In this document: positions 26,530 through 34,529 of the stretch, piece by piece
Numbering within the stretch: the first letter of the stretch is position 1
Layout of the letters: the number at the start of each line of letters is the position of its first letter
Source: an uncultured Planctomycetota bacterium
Lineage (GTDB): Bacteria > Planctomycetota > Planctomycetia > Gemmatales > HRBIN36
Direction of reading: 5' to 3'
DNA: 64,000 nt
Assembly (NCBI GenBank): GCA_937944855.1
Contig: CALFAY010000001.1
Coordinates: 1 to 64,000, forward strand
Made by a program: the position numbers and the translations under genes
The notes under the pieces: generated by a model
Seen by the model: the letters and a program-made list of their open reading frames with translations, nothing else
Told to the model about the DNA's origin: nothing
Databases searched by the model: none

Positions 26530-28110
26530 CTACCCGTCGAGTTCCTTGATCTGGCGAAGGACCGCTTTACGGAAGCGGTCTGCTCCCTTGCTGGCGTTGC
26601 GAAACCAGGTTTCGCCCAGTTCCGGCGTCCAGGTCTGCCTTTCAAAACCGTCGTAGACATCCTCCAGAACTTCTCGCAGTGCCGCGGCTTCGCGTTGCAC
26701 TTCCGGGTCCACCCGGCCGTAGCGGAGATAAACTCCGACTTCGGTTTTGCGGATCATGTCATCCCACAGGCGAATCCCTCTCCGAGCCTGATCGCGCTGG
26801 CCGAGTTTAATTGCCATGAGGGTATTAACCTTGATGGGGCGGGTGATTTCGAAGGCATCCTCGGGGGCAGGGTAGTACAAATAGCACCCATAAATGCTGA
26901 ACGCGACCAGACCGGCAAGAGCCGTACCTCCCAGTACGCTTCCGGGCAAAGGACGATTCCAGAACGCCTGGGGTGTCTCGGACTGAGGAGGCGGCACCTT
27001 TTCGAGCCAGACGTTGAGAGACCAGGATTTCTCCAGCCGCCGAATCAGGGTTCCGCCAAGGATCAATACCCCGATGGCTATCAGACTCAACAATTCCCAC
27101 GGGTCCAGATCGTCATTGAGTTTGCCGGCCACGAAAGAACGCAAGCCGTCGCTGGAACCTCCCAGGGCCGGGGCCGTGAACTCGTCGAAGGCGTGCGTGT
27201 GGTCCTCGATGGTCGCCCCTTCGTCGAACAGCGGTTTCTCTAGTACACAGGCCAATCCGACGGTAACGACCGCTATAATCCCGAACCACGCCAGGGCCGA
27301 TTTCCACCCAAATTGCCGCACCACCCAGGCCACGGTTCCCAATTGCATGCCCGCTCCGAGAATCAATAGCACCAGTGCCGCACCAACCGAGTTCCCGTGA
27401 TCGAACATCAGCCCGATCTGCATCATGACTCGTAGCGGGGAGTCATACACGGGCACAGCCACGGCAGACATAAGCAAGGGAGCGGTCGGGTCATCGTGGG
27501 CCATCGTGTGTTGCAGGATGCCGTGGGGCAGAACGAGGCTCAAAAGGGCGACTCCAATCAGGCCGATGGCGATGTACAGCAACGCGGGACCAGCCGCTTC
27601 CTCGGCCGCGGCAACCAGAACCGCGAACATACGACGAAGTCCGTAGGCAACGGGCGGGAGTTCTTCAGTCGGCAGGAAGCTGCCGGGAAAGAGGCGATCC
27701 CAGAGCAGTCCCGCCACCATGACCACCACCAGTGAGGCCAGAACGAAGCAGAAGATCACCACCGGCTCGGAAAGCGTGAGACCGTATAGGACCGAGAGCG
27801 GATTGAACAGGGGCATGGAAAGGGCGAAGGCCAGGATCGTCCCCCCAGCCAGGCCCGCTTTCCGCAGTTCCCGCAGCACGGGAAAGGCTCCCAGCGAACA
27901 GACCGGAAGCAACATGCCCAGCACCCAGGCCAGCGGCAGGCCCTTCCAGGTGTTGCTTCCGAACAAGCGAAAGACCCGTCGTCGGCCCAGAATTCGTCGG
28001 AAGATGCCAGCGATGATTAAGCCTGTGAGCACGAAAGGCGACGCTTCGATGACCGCCTGCCCGACCCGCAGCACAGCCCCCCAGAAAAGCCCCTGGATGA
28101 TGTCAAGCAT
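26530..28110 (-). CDS. ArsP/DUF318-type permease with C-terminal soluble domain
   Basis: A 526-residue protein. The N-terminal part matches the permease family that includes ArsP: FVLTGLIIAGIFRRILG, then LLPVCSLGAFPVLRELRKAG and ILAFALSMPLFNPLSVLYGL; the family's usual CSCG is CSLG here. About nine membrane segments are followed by a loop with His/Asp (DHTHAFDEF), another membrane segment and a soluble C-terminal domain of about 120 residues (from NTLMAIKLGQRDQARRGIRL). Family members export organoarsenicals or have unknown substrates, so no substrate is assigned. It lies 33 bp downstream of the MoxR gene on the same strand and may be the last gene of that operon. Confidence 0.8.
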   Translation of the reverse strand: MLDIIQGLFWGAVLRVGQAVIEASPFVLTGLIIAGIFRRILGRRRVFRLFGSNTWKGLPLAWVLGMLLPVCSLGAFPVLRELRKAGLAGGTILAFALSMPLFNPLSVLYGLTLSEPVVIFCFVLASLVVVMVAGLLWDRLFPGSFLPTEELPPVAYGLRRMFAVLVAAAEEAAGPALLYIAIGLIGVALLSLVLPHGILQHTMAHDDPTAPLLMSAVAVPVYDSPLRVMMQIGLMFDHGNSVGAALVLLILGAGMQLGTVAWVVRQFGWKSALAWFGIIAVVTVGLACVLEKPLFDEGATIEDHTHAFDEFTAPALGGSSDGLRSFVAGKLNDDLDPWELLSLIAIGVLILGGTLIRRLEKSWSLNVWLEKVPPPQSETPQAFWNRPLPGSVLGGTALAGLVAFSIYGCYLYYPAPEDAFEITRPIKVNTLMAIKLGQRDQARRGIRLWDDMIRKTEVGVYLRYGRVDPEVQREAAALREVLEDVYDGFERQTWTPELGETWFRNASKGADRFRKAVLRQIKELDG

Positions 28111-28143
28111 GGGCAGTTTCTCCGCGGTCAGATCAGATGAAAC

Positions 28144-29133
28144 CTATTTGCCGGGGTAAACGGGGACGGGTACGGTCTCCAGGAGTTCGCGAATGACTTT
28201 GGTTGCGGCGGTACGATCCAGTCCCAGCCGCACGCCGAGAACCGGCTCCGCCAAGTCTTGGACATCGTCGGGAGTGGCGAAATCGCGAGCCAGCAGCCAG
28301 GCTCGGGCTTGAGCGCAGCGTTGCCACAGGAGCAGTCCGCGTGGGCTGAGTCCCAGGGGAATGTCTCGATGACGTCTGGTTGCCTGAGCGAGAGCAACGA
28401 GGTATTCGCTGATGCGCGGATGCACCGCGACGCAGCCCACCTGCTTTTGCAGGGAACGGAGCATCGGCAGCGGCAGCACCGCCGCTTCGGGGCCGCACTG
28501 AGTGTCCGGCGCACCCACGGCTGCTTGCAGCATTTCCCGCTCGTATTCCGCCTCCGGGTAGCCGATGGACAGCTTCATGGTGAAGCGGTCAAGCTGGGCT
28601 TCTGGCAGCGGATAGGTGCCGTGGTGCTCGACCGGGTTCTGCGTGGCGATGACGAAGAACCAGTCCGAGAGCTTATGGCAAACGTTGTCCACGGTGACTT
28701 GTCCCTCGGCCATCGCTTCCAAAAGCGCGCTTTGGGTTCGTGGGGTGGCCCGGTTGATCTCGTCCGCCAGAAGCACATCGGCGAAGACGGGACCCGGAAG
28801 GAACTCGAATTCTCGCGTTTTCTGGTTGAAAACATTGAAGCCGGTAATGTCGCCGGGAAGCAGATCGGGAGTGCATTGCACACGGGCGAACCGGCCTCCC
28901 AGGCCGGAGGCCAGGGCTTTGGCAAGCGTCGTCTTGCCCAGGCCGGGGAGGTCCTCAAGCAACAGGTGGCCGCGGGCCAGCAAGCAAATCAACACATACT
29001 CGACGACTTCCGCTTTGCCCCGCAAGCAGGTGTTGAGTCGCTGCCGCAGTTTGTCCACGGCCTTTCGTTCGACCGTTGCCGCTTCAGGGATGACGCCGAC
29101 AAAAGGATAAGGCCCTTCGATCTGCTCACTCAT
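28144..29133 (-). CDS. MoxR-family AAA+ ATPase
   Basis: A 329-residue AAA+ ATPase. Walker A is EDLPGLGKTTLAKALA near residue 62, Walker B DVLLADEINRATPRTQSALL near 130, and sensor 1 VIATQNPVEHHGTYPLPEAQ near 170. The frame runs upstream to 29280, but the ATG at 29133 has AAAGAGG 6 bases before it and gives the usual length. MoxR ATPases act as chaperones, often with DUF58 and von Willebrand partners; here a DUF58 protein and a transglutaminase-like protein are encoded upstream in the same run of genes. Confidence 0.95.
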   Translation of the reverse strand: MSEQIEGPYPFVGVIPEAATVERKAVDKLRQRLNTCLRGKAEVVEYVLICLLARGHLLLEDLPGLGKTTLAKALASGLGGRFARVQCTPDLLPGDITGFNVFNQKTREFEFLPGPVFADVLLADEINRATPRTQSALLEAMAEGQVTVDNVCHKLSDWFFVIATQNPVEHHGTYPLPEAQLDRFTMKLSIGYPEAEYEREMLQAAVGAPDTQCGPEAAVLPLPMLRSLQKQVGCVAVHPRISEYLVALAQATRRHRDIPLGLSPRGLLLWQRCAQARAWLLARDFATPDDVQDLAEPVLGVRLGLDRTAATKVIRELLETVPVPVYPGK

Positions 29134-29188
29134 GCTTGGCCTCTTTAGGGTCAGGTGCATCGGTTTGACCTCGTTCCGAACAAAGGAT

Positions 29189-29587
29189 TCATGCCTCTTC
29201 GTACCTGGCTTGGGTCCGACTGTGTTCTGCCAGCAACAATCCCAGGAGCGCCCCCGCGGCGGCTCCGCCAAAAAATGCACTCCATGAGAAGACCAATCCG
29301 ACCGCAGCCACAGCCGCGGCTCCCAGCAGCCCGGCTAGTCGGGCAGAAATGCGACTTAAGGGCGAACCTGCCAGCCCGGTCAGCGGGCCATGCAGGGATC
29401 GGCCGAGCACCGCTCCGACGACCGCTCCCCCGAGCAGGGCCAAAAGGGCTGGACCTTCCCCCTGGGGAAATACCCAGCCCATCGCCAGGAATCCGCCAAT
29501 CAGACCGAAAATCAGAGCGGTGTCCGTGGCTTCCAGGCGCGGCCGCCGCTCGGAAATGCTCATGCGCCTTTTTTCGGCTGGGTTCAT
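29189..29587 (-). CDS. Small membrane protein of unknown function
   Basis: About 132 residues. A polar N-terminus (NPAEKRRMSISERRPRLEAT) is followed by four Gly/Ala-rich hydrophobic segments (ALIFGLIGGFLAMGWVF, LLALLGGAVVGAVLG, LAGLLGAAAVAAVGLVF, FFGGAAAGALLGLLLA), so it is an inner-membrane protein. The Gly-zipper-like helices suggest close packing or oligomers. Starts at ATG 29587 or 29563 are possible. It lies between the MoxR and prepilin-peptidase-like genes on the same strand. Function unknown. Confidence 0.7.
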   Translation of the reverse strand: MNPAEKRRMSISERRPRLEATDTALIFGLIGGFLAMGWVFPQGEGPALLALLGGAVVGAVLGRSLHGPLTGLAGSPLSRISARLAGLLGAAAVAAVGLVFSWSAFFGGAAAGALLGLLLAEHSRTQARYEEA

Positions 29588-29672
29588 CATGGCTGGTATT
29601 ACGACATTACCATGCGTCATACGCGATTATACTTGCGGCAAATCGAGCTGCCAGAGGGGATTTGCACGAAGT

Positions 29673-30698
29673 TCACAGATAACGGCGGAAGGTAGCCTCG
29701 ACCCACAAAATCCAGGGCCAGGCCAGAAAAACCAGACCGGCAGCGAAGCAGAGGCTGGCCACGACAGGCAAGCGACGGCCAGGCCGCCTTCCAATCCTTC
29801 CGCGCAGGGGAAAGAACAGTCCCAAAAGCACCCCGGCGAAGAGCAAGTGAATGACCGTGGCCTGCCAGCCGAAGTAGATCCCGATGGCTGTCCCGCAGTG
29901 GATGGCCGACAGGCTGACTGGCATGGAACGGATCGTAAGTTGAAACAGACCGTTAGCGGCGTATAAGGCGGCCAGGGCAACCACCGCCCCGAGCAGACTC
30001 GTGACCAAGCCCAGTTCCGGAGACTCCCCGGGAAGCCAGGAAGGCAGCGGACGCCAGGGCGGAAGCAACTGCATCCCCTGGGGCAGGTCTCGCCAAGTCA
30101 GGTCCGCGGGATTGACGTAGCGGGGTGGGAGCGGACCCGGCCACGGCCACGGCCCCAGCGTCGCGCCCACGATCCCCGTCGCCAAAGCTGGCGCCAGAAA
30201 GCGCTGGGGAACAGGCCCATCGGCCCAGTCCATCAGGGCAGCCCCGGTCAGCACGAACAGCAGCACGGCGTGGTAGAGCCAGACGCAGGCCAGGTCGCTT
30301 CCCCGGGCCTGCATGTAGAGCCGTTCGCCGCTCGAACCGATGGCCCGCACGTTCCAAGCCACATCGTACAGCCACAAGCCTGCGAACGCCGTCGCCATGA
30401 ACAGCTCCACGCCGAAGTAGCCCGCCGAGAACCGCAGGCCGCATCGACGGCAGCGTCCCAGCAGTGTCAGGAAGCTGACAATCGGAATGTTATCTTTGCC
30501 CCGAATGGGCTGATAGCAGTTATGACAGTGCGACTTGGGCCACAGAATGCTTCGTCCCTTGGGCATACGGCTGATGCAGACGTTGAGGAAGCTGCCTGCT
30601 ATCGCTCCGAGCCAGAAGACCACCGGCAGCCAGACATATGGGTAGTTGAACGGATAGTAGAGGAAGTGGATGAGGTGAAAATCGAGATCCTGCCACAT
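29673..30698 (-). CDS. Prepilin-peptidase-like (A24) membrane protein lacking the GxGD motif
   Basis: A 341-residue membrane protein starting with MWQDLDFHLIHFLYYPFNYP. It has the N-terminal methylase-type domain of prepilin peptidases: GAIAGSFLNVCISRMPKGRS, then the two cysteine pairs CHNC and CRRC. The first catalytic Asp region is present (ALMDWADGPVPQ). In the second half, where the family has a GxGD-K motif, this protein reads SMPVSLSAIHCGTAIGIYFG, so the second catalytic Asp is missing. The frame is open far upstream, but ATG 30698 lies 4 bp after the transglutaminase-like stop. It is probably not an active aspartic peptidase; a methylase or structural role is inference. Confidence 0.8.
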   Translation of the reverse strand: MWQDLDFHLIHFLYYPFNYPYVWLPVVFWLGAIAGSFLNVCISRMPKGRSILWPKSHCHNCYQPIRGKDNIPIVSFLTLLGRCRRCGLRFSAGYFGVELFMATAFAGLWLYDVAWNVRAIGSSGERLYMQARGSDLACVWLYHAVLLFVLTGAALMDWADGPVPQRFLAPALATGIVGATLGPWPWPGPLPPRYVNPADLTWRDLPQGMQLLPPWRPLPSWLPGESPELGLVTSLLGAVVALAALYAANGLFQLTIRSMPVSLSAIHCGTAIGIYFGWQATVIHLLFAGVLLGLFFPLRGRIGRRPGRRLPVVASLCFAAGLVFLAWPWILWVEATFRRYL

Positions 30699-30702
30699 CG
30701 GT

Positions 30703-33036
30703 TCAGTCTCGTCGGACAGGGCTTGCCTTTGATTCGTCTCGCTTTTGCGACGAGTTTCCAGGCCCCGCCCGAAACGCATACACGGCTGCGAGGCACACCT
30801 CCTGGATCGCCTCGTCCCGAATGATTCCAGTCGGCTGACCGTAGGCTGCCAGGGACGTGAGATGAAAGAATGTGGCCGCCTGGGGAGCACGGCTTCGCAA
30901 CTTCTTCTCGTACCAACGAAGCGGTGTCCAGCCGACCGGCCGATTCCGGCCCTCCAGGCCCGCCCAGGCCTCCAAGAGCCGAAGCGTGCTCAATACCCGC
31001 TGCCGCCACGAACCGCGATACGTCAAACGCCACCGCACCCAGTACAGGCCGGCCAAAATCTGCCGCCGTTGCCAGACCATCGCCACTGCCACCATTATGA
31101 CACCCAGGACAGCGGCCCAATGATTGACCATCCACTGGCCCATTGCCCCGGCGAGTTGGAACAGGCGGCCGATCAGGTGCGGTGAGGCCGGCATCTTCTC
31201 GTAGCCCGGCGTCGGCTCCACGACCAGCCATTCGTCACCCGGAAGCAAGACTTCCGCCCAGAAATGAATGTCCTCCGGGCACACCGAAATCTGCCCTGAT
31301 TCCGGATCGTAATTTGCCGGATCGACGTAGAAGCCGCTGGTCACACGAGCCGGATAGTCGAGTTGCCGCAGCAGCACGCAGGCAGCGGCAGCGAACAGAT
31401 AATCCGGACCCGTCTTGGAGTCGAACAGAAACCATGGCAGCGGATCCTCGCGGTCTTCGGGCACCTTGGCGGCGCGGACGTGAACGTAGTGGTTTCGCAA
31501 ATACTCCTCCACCGCCTTGATCTGGCTCCAACCGCGCGGCTTATCGTCCACGATTCGACGGGCCAGATTTTCAATGCGCGGGTCTTCTCGGAGAGCCAGT
31601 GGCACTTCCCGATAGTGCGGCATGGCATAGCGAGTCACCGCAGGAAACTTCCAGTGAGTGAGCAGGTCCTCGTCCACAGTGCGGCTGCGGGTGTGCAGCA
31701 CGGTATTTCGAGGGACTTTGCCGTCCACGAGGCCGAGGATGCCCGGATGCGTCCATCTGAAGAATCGCGCCTGATCGACCCGCCCCAGAAGGAAGCGGTC
31801 CGGATGCGGCGGAATCGGTAGCTGGCGGGCTTCCAACTTGACGATGCGAAAGGTGTGTCGAACCGTGCCCGCGAACACGTCCTGCCGTTCGATCTTCTCC
31901 AGCTTTAACCAGCCGCCCCACTGTCGCGTCAGTTCGGGCCGACTTGTCGGCGGAGCGGATTCTCGCAGCGTCACGCCGTCGCAAGTGTCGTAAGCGAACA
32001 TGCGAATGTGCAACGGACCAGGGCCTTCAACGTGAAAGAGCGCGTCCGAATAGCGATCCACTGGCCGTCGTGGTCGTTTACTTTCTCGTCGGGTCAGGGC
32101 AAATTCCCGTCGGGCCTGCTGCTGCTCGGCCAGGTTATGATCGTGCCTCATGCGTTCGGCTTCGATGGCAATGGCTTGTGTGTATTCCCGCGGCTTGCGC
32201 GCTTCGCCGTAGATGTCCTGAGCGGCGTCGTAGAAGGATCGTTCTTCGGAATCGAAGAAGATGTTGCTGTCCACGGCCCCGGCGCTGCGGGCTTGGTCGC
32301 GGGCAGCCACTACGTCGTCGCCGTCGTTGACGCCACCGCGGGAACGAGCATCATACTGGTCGCTGCCGCCGGAAGTCGGTAGAAGCTCGGCCAGAAGCAT
32401 TGCCGAACGCTGGGGACCGGCACCAAGAAGGATAACGACCAACACCAGGGCGCACCACACCACAGCCACGACCGGCACCCGCAGCCGGCCGCTGGTGCCG
32501 CTGACGAGGTCGCGTTGCACCAGACTCCAGTACAAGGTGCTCAGCCACAGGCTGCCCAGAATGGCGTAGCACACCAGGACGCCAAACATCAACGCCCCTT
32601 CGACCAGACACGAGGCGAAGAGCACCCACGAAGCACTGACCGCTCCGGCGATCCGCAACAACAGCGGACGATTGACGAAGGCGGCCAACAACAGACCGAT
32701 CCCACGCCAACCGGCGAACAACTGCAATTCCAAGGGCAATCCTTCGGGCTGGAGGATCCAGCGCAGCCCTTCGATGACAGCGCTCAAGACCGACAGCCCC
32801 GCCACTACGGGCAGTCCATGCCGGGCACACAAGCCGCCTTCCGAGCAACGTTGCCAGTAGCGATGGGCGACCACCAAGCCCACTGTCAGCACAGCAGCAA
32901 AGGACAAGGCCGTCGCGGAGGAACCGTGTGGCCCAGTCAGTGCCAGTTCGGCAGCACAGACGCCCAGAGCGGTCAGGGCCAGCGTCATGCTCTGAAGGGA
33001 CTTCGGTGGAGTGTCGGCGCGGTGATCAGTCGGCAC
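30703..33036 (-). CDS. TgpA-like membrane protein with transglutaminase-like domain
   Basis: About 777 residues. Several N-terminal membrane segments (residues 20-200) are followed by a soluble part with a transglutaminase-like fold (about residues 430-620), then another membrane segment (WAAVLGVIMVAVAMVW) and a C-terminal domain. The conserved block is TGPDYLFAAAACVLLRQL followed by DYPARVTSGFYVDP, DIHFWAEVLLPGDEWLVVEP. The catalytic Cys position of active enzymes holds Asp or Pro here, and the Asp of DPT is Glu, so catalysis is doubtful. The GTG at 33036 with AAGGAG 8 bases upstream is the likely start, overlapping the DUF58 gene by 11 bases. Coupled with DUF58 and MoxR as in many envelope operons. 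Confidence 0.85.
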   Translation of the reverse strand: MPTDHRADTPPKSLQSMTLALTALGVCAAELALTGPHGSSATALSFAAVLTVGLVVAHRYWQRCSEGGLCARHGLPVVAGLSVLSAVIEGLRWILQPEGLPLELQLFAGWRGIGLLLAAFVNRPLLLRIAGAVSASWVLFASCLVEGALMFGVLVCYAILGSLWLSTLYWSLVQRDLVSGTSGRLRVPVVAVVWCALVLVVILLGAGPQRSAMLLAELLPTSGGSDQYDARSRGGVNDGDDVVAARDQARSAGAVDSNIFFDSEERSFYDAAQDIYGEARKPREYTQAIAIEAERMRHDHNLAEQQQARREFALTRRESKRPRRPVDRYSDALFHVEGPGPLHIRMFAYDTCDGVTLRESAPPTSRPELTRQWGGWLKLEKIERQDVFAGTVRHTFRIVKLEARQLPIPPHPDRFLLGRVDQARFFRWTHPGILGLVDGKVPRNTVLHTRSRTVDEDLLTHWKFPAVTRYAMPHYREVPLALREDPRIENLARRIVDDKPRGWSQIKAVEEYLRNHYVHVRAAKVPEDREDPLPWFLFDSKTGPDYLFAAAACVLLRQLDYPARVTSGFYVDPANYDPESGQISVCPEDIHFWAEVLLPGDEWLVVEPTPGYEKMPASPHLIGRLFQLAGAMGQWMVNHWAAVLGVIMVAVAMVWQRRQILAGLYWVRWRLTYRGSWRQRVLSTLRLLEAWAGLEGRNRPVGWTPLRWYEKKLRSRAPQAATFFHLTSLAAYGQPTGIIRDEAIQEVCLAAVYAFRAGPGNSSQKRDESKASPVRRD

Positions 33037-34357
33037 AGAGGAGCTCCTTCCAAATCGCCTGCATTTCTTCAACGACGTGGTGCGGGCAATCGATGCGGAA
33101 GACACGCCTCAGGGCATCCAGTCGGGAAAAATGGTGATCTGCCCCGTTTTCCGGTTCGGGCGACGGCTTGCCCGCGAAGCACTGTTCGGCAAAAGCGACG
33201 ACGAATCGGCCACGTTGAGGAGCCAGCTTCTCGCTTGACTTCTTCAAGCTGGCGAACGTCGTGATGACCAGTTGCAGGCCGCTCGGGTGCTGGCAGCCCC
33301 GTTGGCCCAGCATATGCTCCAGGCTCTGCACGTTGCCAGGAGCAGCTCGTGCCAGGGCATCCAGGATTCGCCCCCGTTGCATCGGACCCAGGTCGTAAGG
33401 AACGATGGCGTCGGGCAGAACCAGTTCGACCAGACTGGCATGTCTCAGGGCGGCTTCGGCGATGCTGGCAGCGACGCGAATGGCCCACTCCCGTGAGCTG
33501 TACGGACCAATCCCTCCGTGATGCTCGGGTTGCAGATCGACAACGATTTGCACCCGCGGACAGGCGGTCGCCTGCTGCTCGCAGATGATAAGCCGTTCAT
33601 GGCGTGCCGATTGGCCCCAATGGATTCGTCGCAGGGGATCTCCCCGGCGGTAAGGCCGCACCCCGAGCACGTCCCCCGAAGTGCCGACCCGGTTCACGGG
33701 AGTCAGACCCTCCGTGGTCCGGTCGTTGGCCGCCGCTTCGGGCAGCAAATGGAGGGGAAATGTAGTCGGCCAGACGATCAGCCGTTGTTTGACCTCGATG
33801 CTTCGGCTCGCTTCCCACAAGCCGAACGGAAACCCGGTGGCGAGGCGGGGAATGGTCAATGGATACTGGCCGCGGCACGGAGGACGCCACTTCCAGGCGA
33901 ATTCCGTGATCCGCCAGCCCGGGGCGACGGCGAGGCTGGCCGAGCAATCGTCAGTGCGGCCGGAGGACGAGTCCAGGGCAAATCCGCCTCGCAGGCGCAA
34001 ACCCCAGATGCCCAACGGCCAGGAGTTTTGAATGCGCAACCGGACCTGGACCGGCTCGCCTTCCCGGACCCGCTGCCGGTCGAAGTCAAGTTCCGCGCGG
34101 ATGCCGAGAATGCTCACCCCCGGCCACAGCAGACCGAGAATGATGGCCAGCCCGATGCAGGCCAGCAATACATAGGCTTGTTCATGGATCAGCCAGCCGC
34201 ATATCCCCGCCGCCGCCGCTGCCATGACCAGGCAGCCCAACGCATAACGCCAGGGCAGATAACGGTTGAAATCAGCAAGATAATCGGCCTCGAAAACGTA
34301 ATAATAGATCCGATCCCAAAAGCTGGCTGACTCCTTCCCGACAGCACTACGCATCAT
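33026..34357 (-). CDS. DUF58 domain protein
   Basis: About 443 residues. Two N-terminal hydrophobic segments (LGCLVMAAAAAGICGWLI, YVLLACIGLAIILGLLWPG) anchor the protein; then a beta domain, and from about residue 230 the DUF58 block GVRPYRRGDPLRRIHWGQSA then RHERLIICE, the family signature. A von-Willebrand-like fold probably follows. Start at ATG 34357 (34354 also possible). First gene of the operon with the transglutaminase-like, prepilin-peptidase-like, membrane and MoxR genes. A 17-bp palindrome lies 21 bases upstream of the start. Confidence 0.88.
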   Translation of the reverse strand: MMRSAVGKESASFWDRIYYYVFEADYLADFNRYLPWRYALGCLVMAAAAAGICGWLIHEQAYVLLACIGLAIILGLLWPGVSILGIRAELDFDRQRVREGEPVQVRLRIQNSWPLGIWGLRLRGGFALDSSSGRTDDCSASLAVAPGWRITEFAWKWRPPCRGQYPLTIPRLATGFPFGLWEASRSIEVKQRLIVWPTTFPLHLLPEAAANDRTTEGLTPVNRVGTSGDVLGVRPYRRGDPLRRIHWGQSARHERLIICEQQATACPRVQIVVDLQPEHHGGIGPYSSREWAIRVAASIAEAALRHASLVELVLPDAIVPYDLGPMQRGRILDALARAAPGNVQSLEHMLGQRGCQHPSGLQLVITTFASLKKSSEKLAPQRGRFVVAFAEQCFAGKPSPEPENGADHHFSRLDALRRVFRIDCPHHVVEEMQAIWKELLCAD

Positions 34358-34377
34358 ACCGCTTTGCCTCCCTCTGT

Positions 34378-34394
34378 GTATCACTTGGTGATAC
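34378..34394. promoter_or_regulatory. Candidate operator palindrome upstream of the DUF58 operon
   Basis: GTATCAC, TTG, GTGATAC: perfect 7-bp arms around a 3-base centre, 21 bases upstream of the DUF58 start. Such a site would suit a dimeric repressor. No regulator gene is adjacent, so the role is inferred from symmetry and place only. Confidence 0.4.
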
Positions 34395-34529
34395 TACCGA
34401 GGTCCAAAGCGGATTTCAAGACATGCGGAGAGGCTGAGGCGGAATCGGCTCAGGGTTTTTTCAAGGTATCGCTTATAGCCCGGGCGATAGCACGAGAAGT
34501 GCCCGCACGGGCCGGACTGTTCTGGAAGC

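Noticed and set aside
34430-34475. Terminator-like CTGAG...CTCAG followed by six T
   Set aside because: The stem is only 5 bp, and it points away from any gene end on the plus strand.
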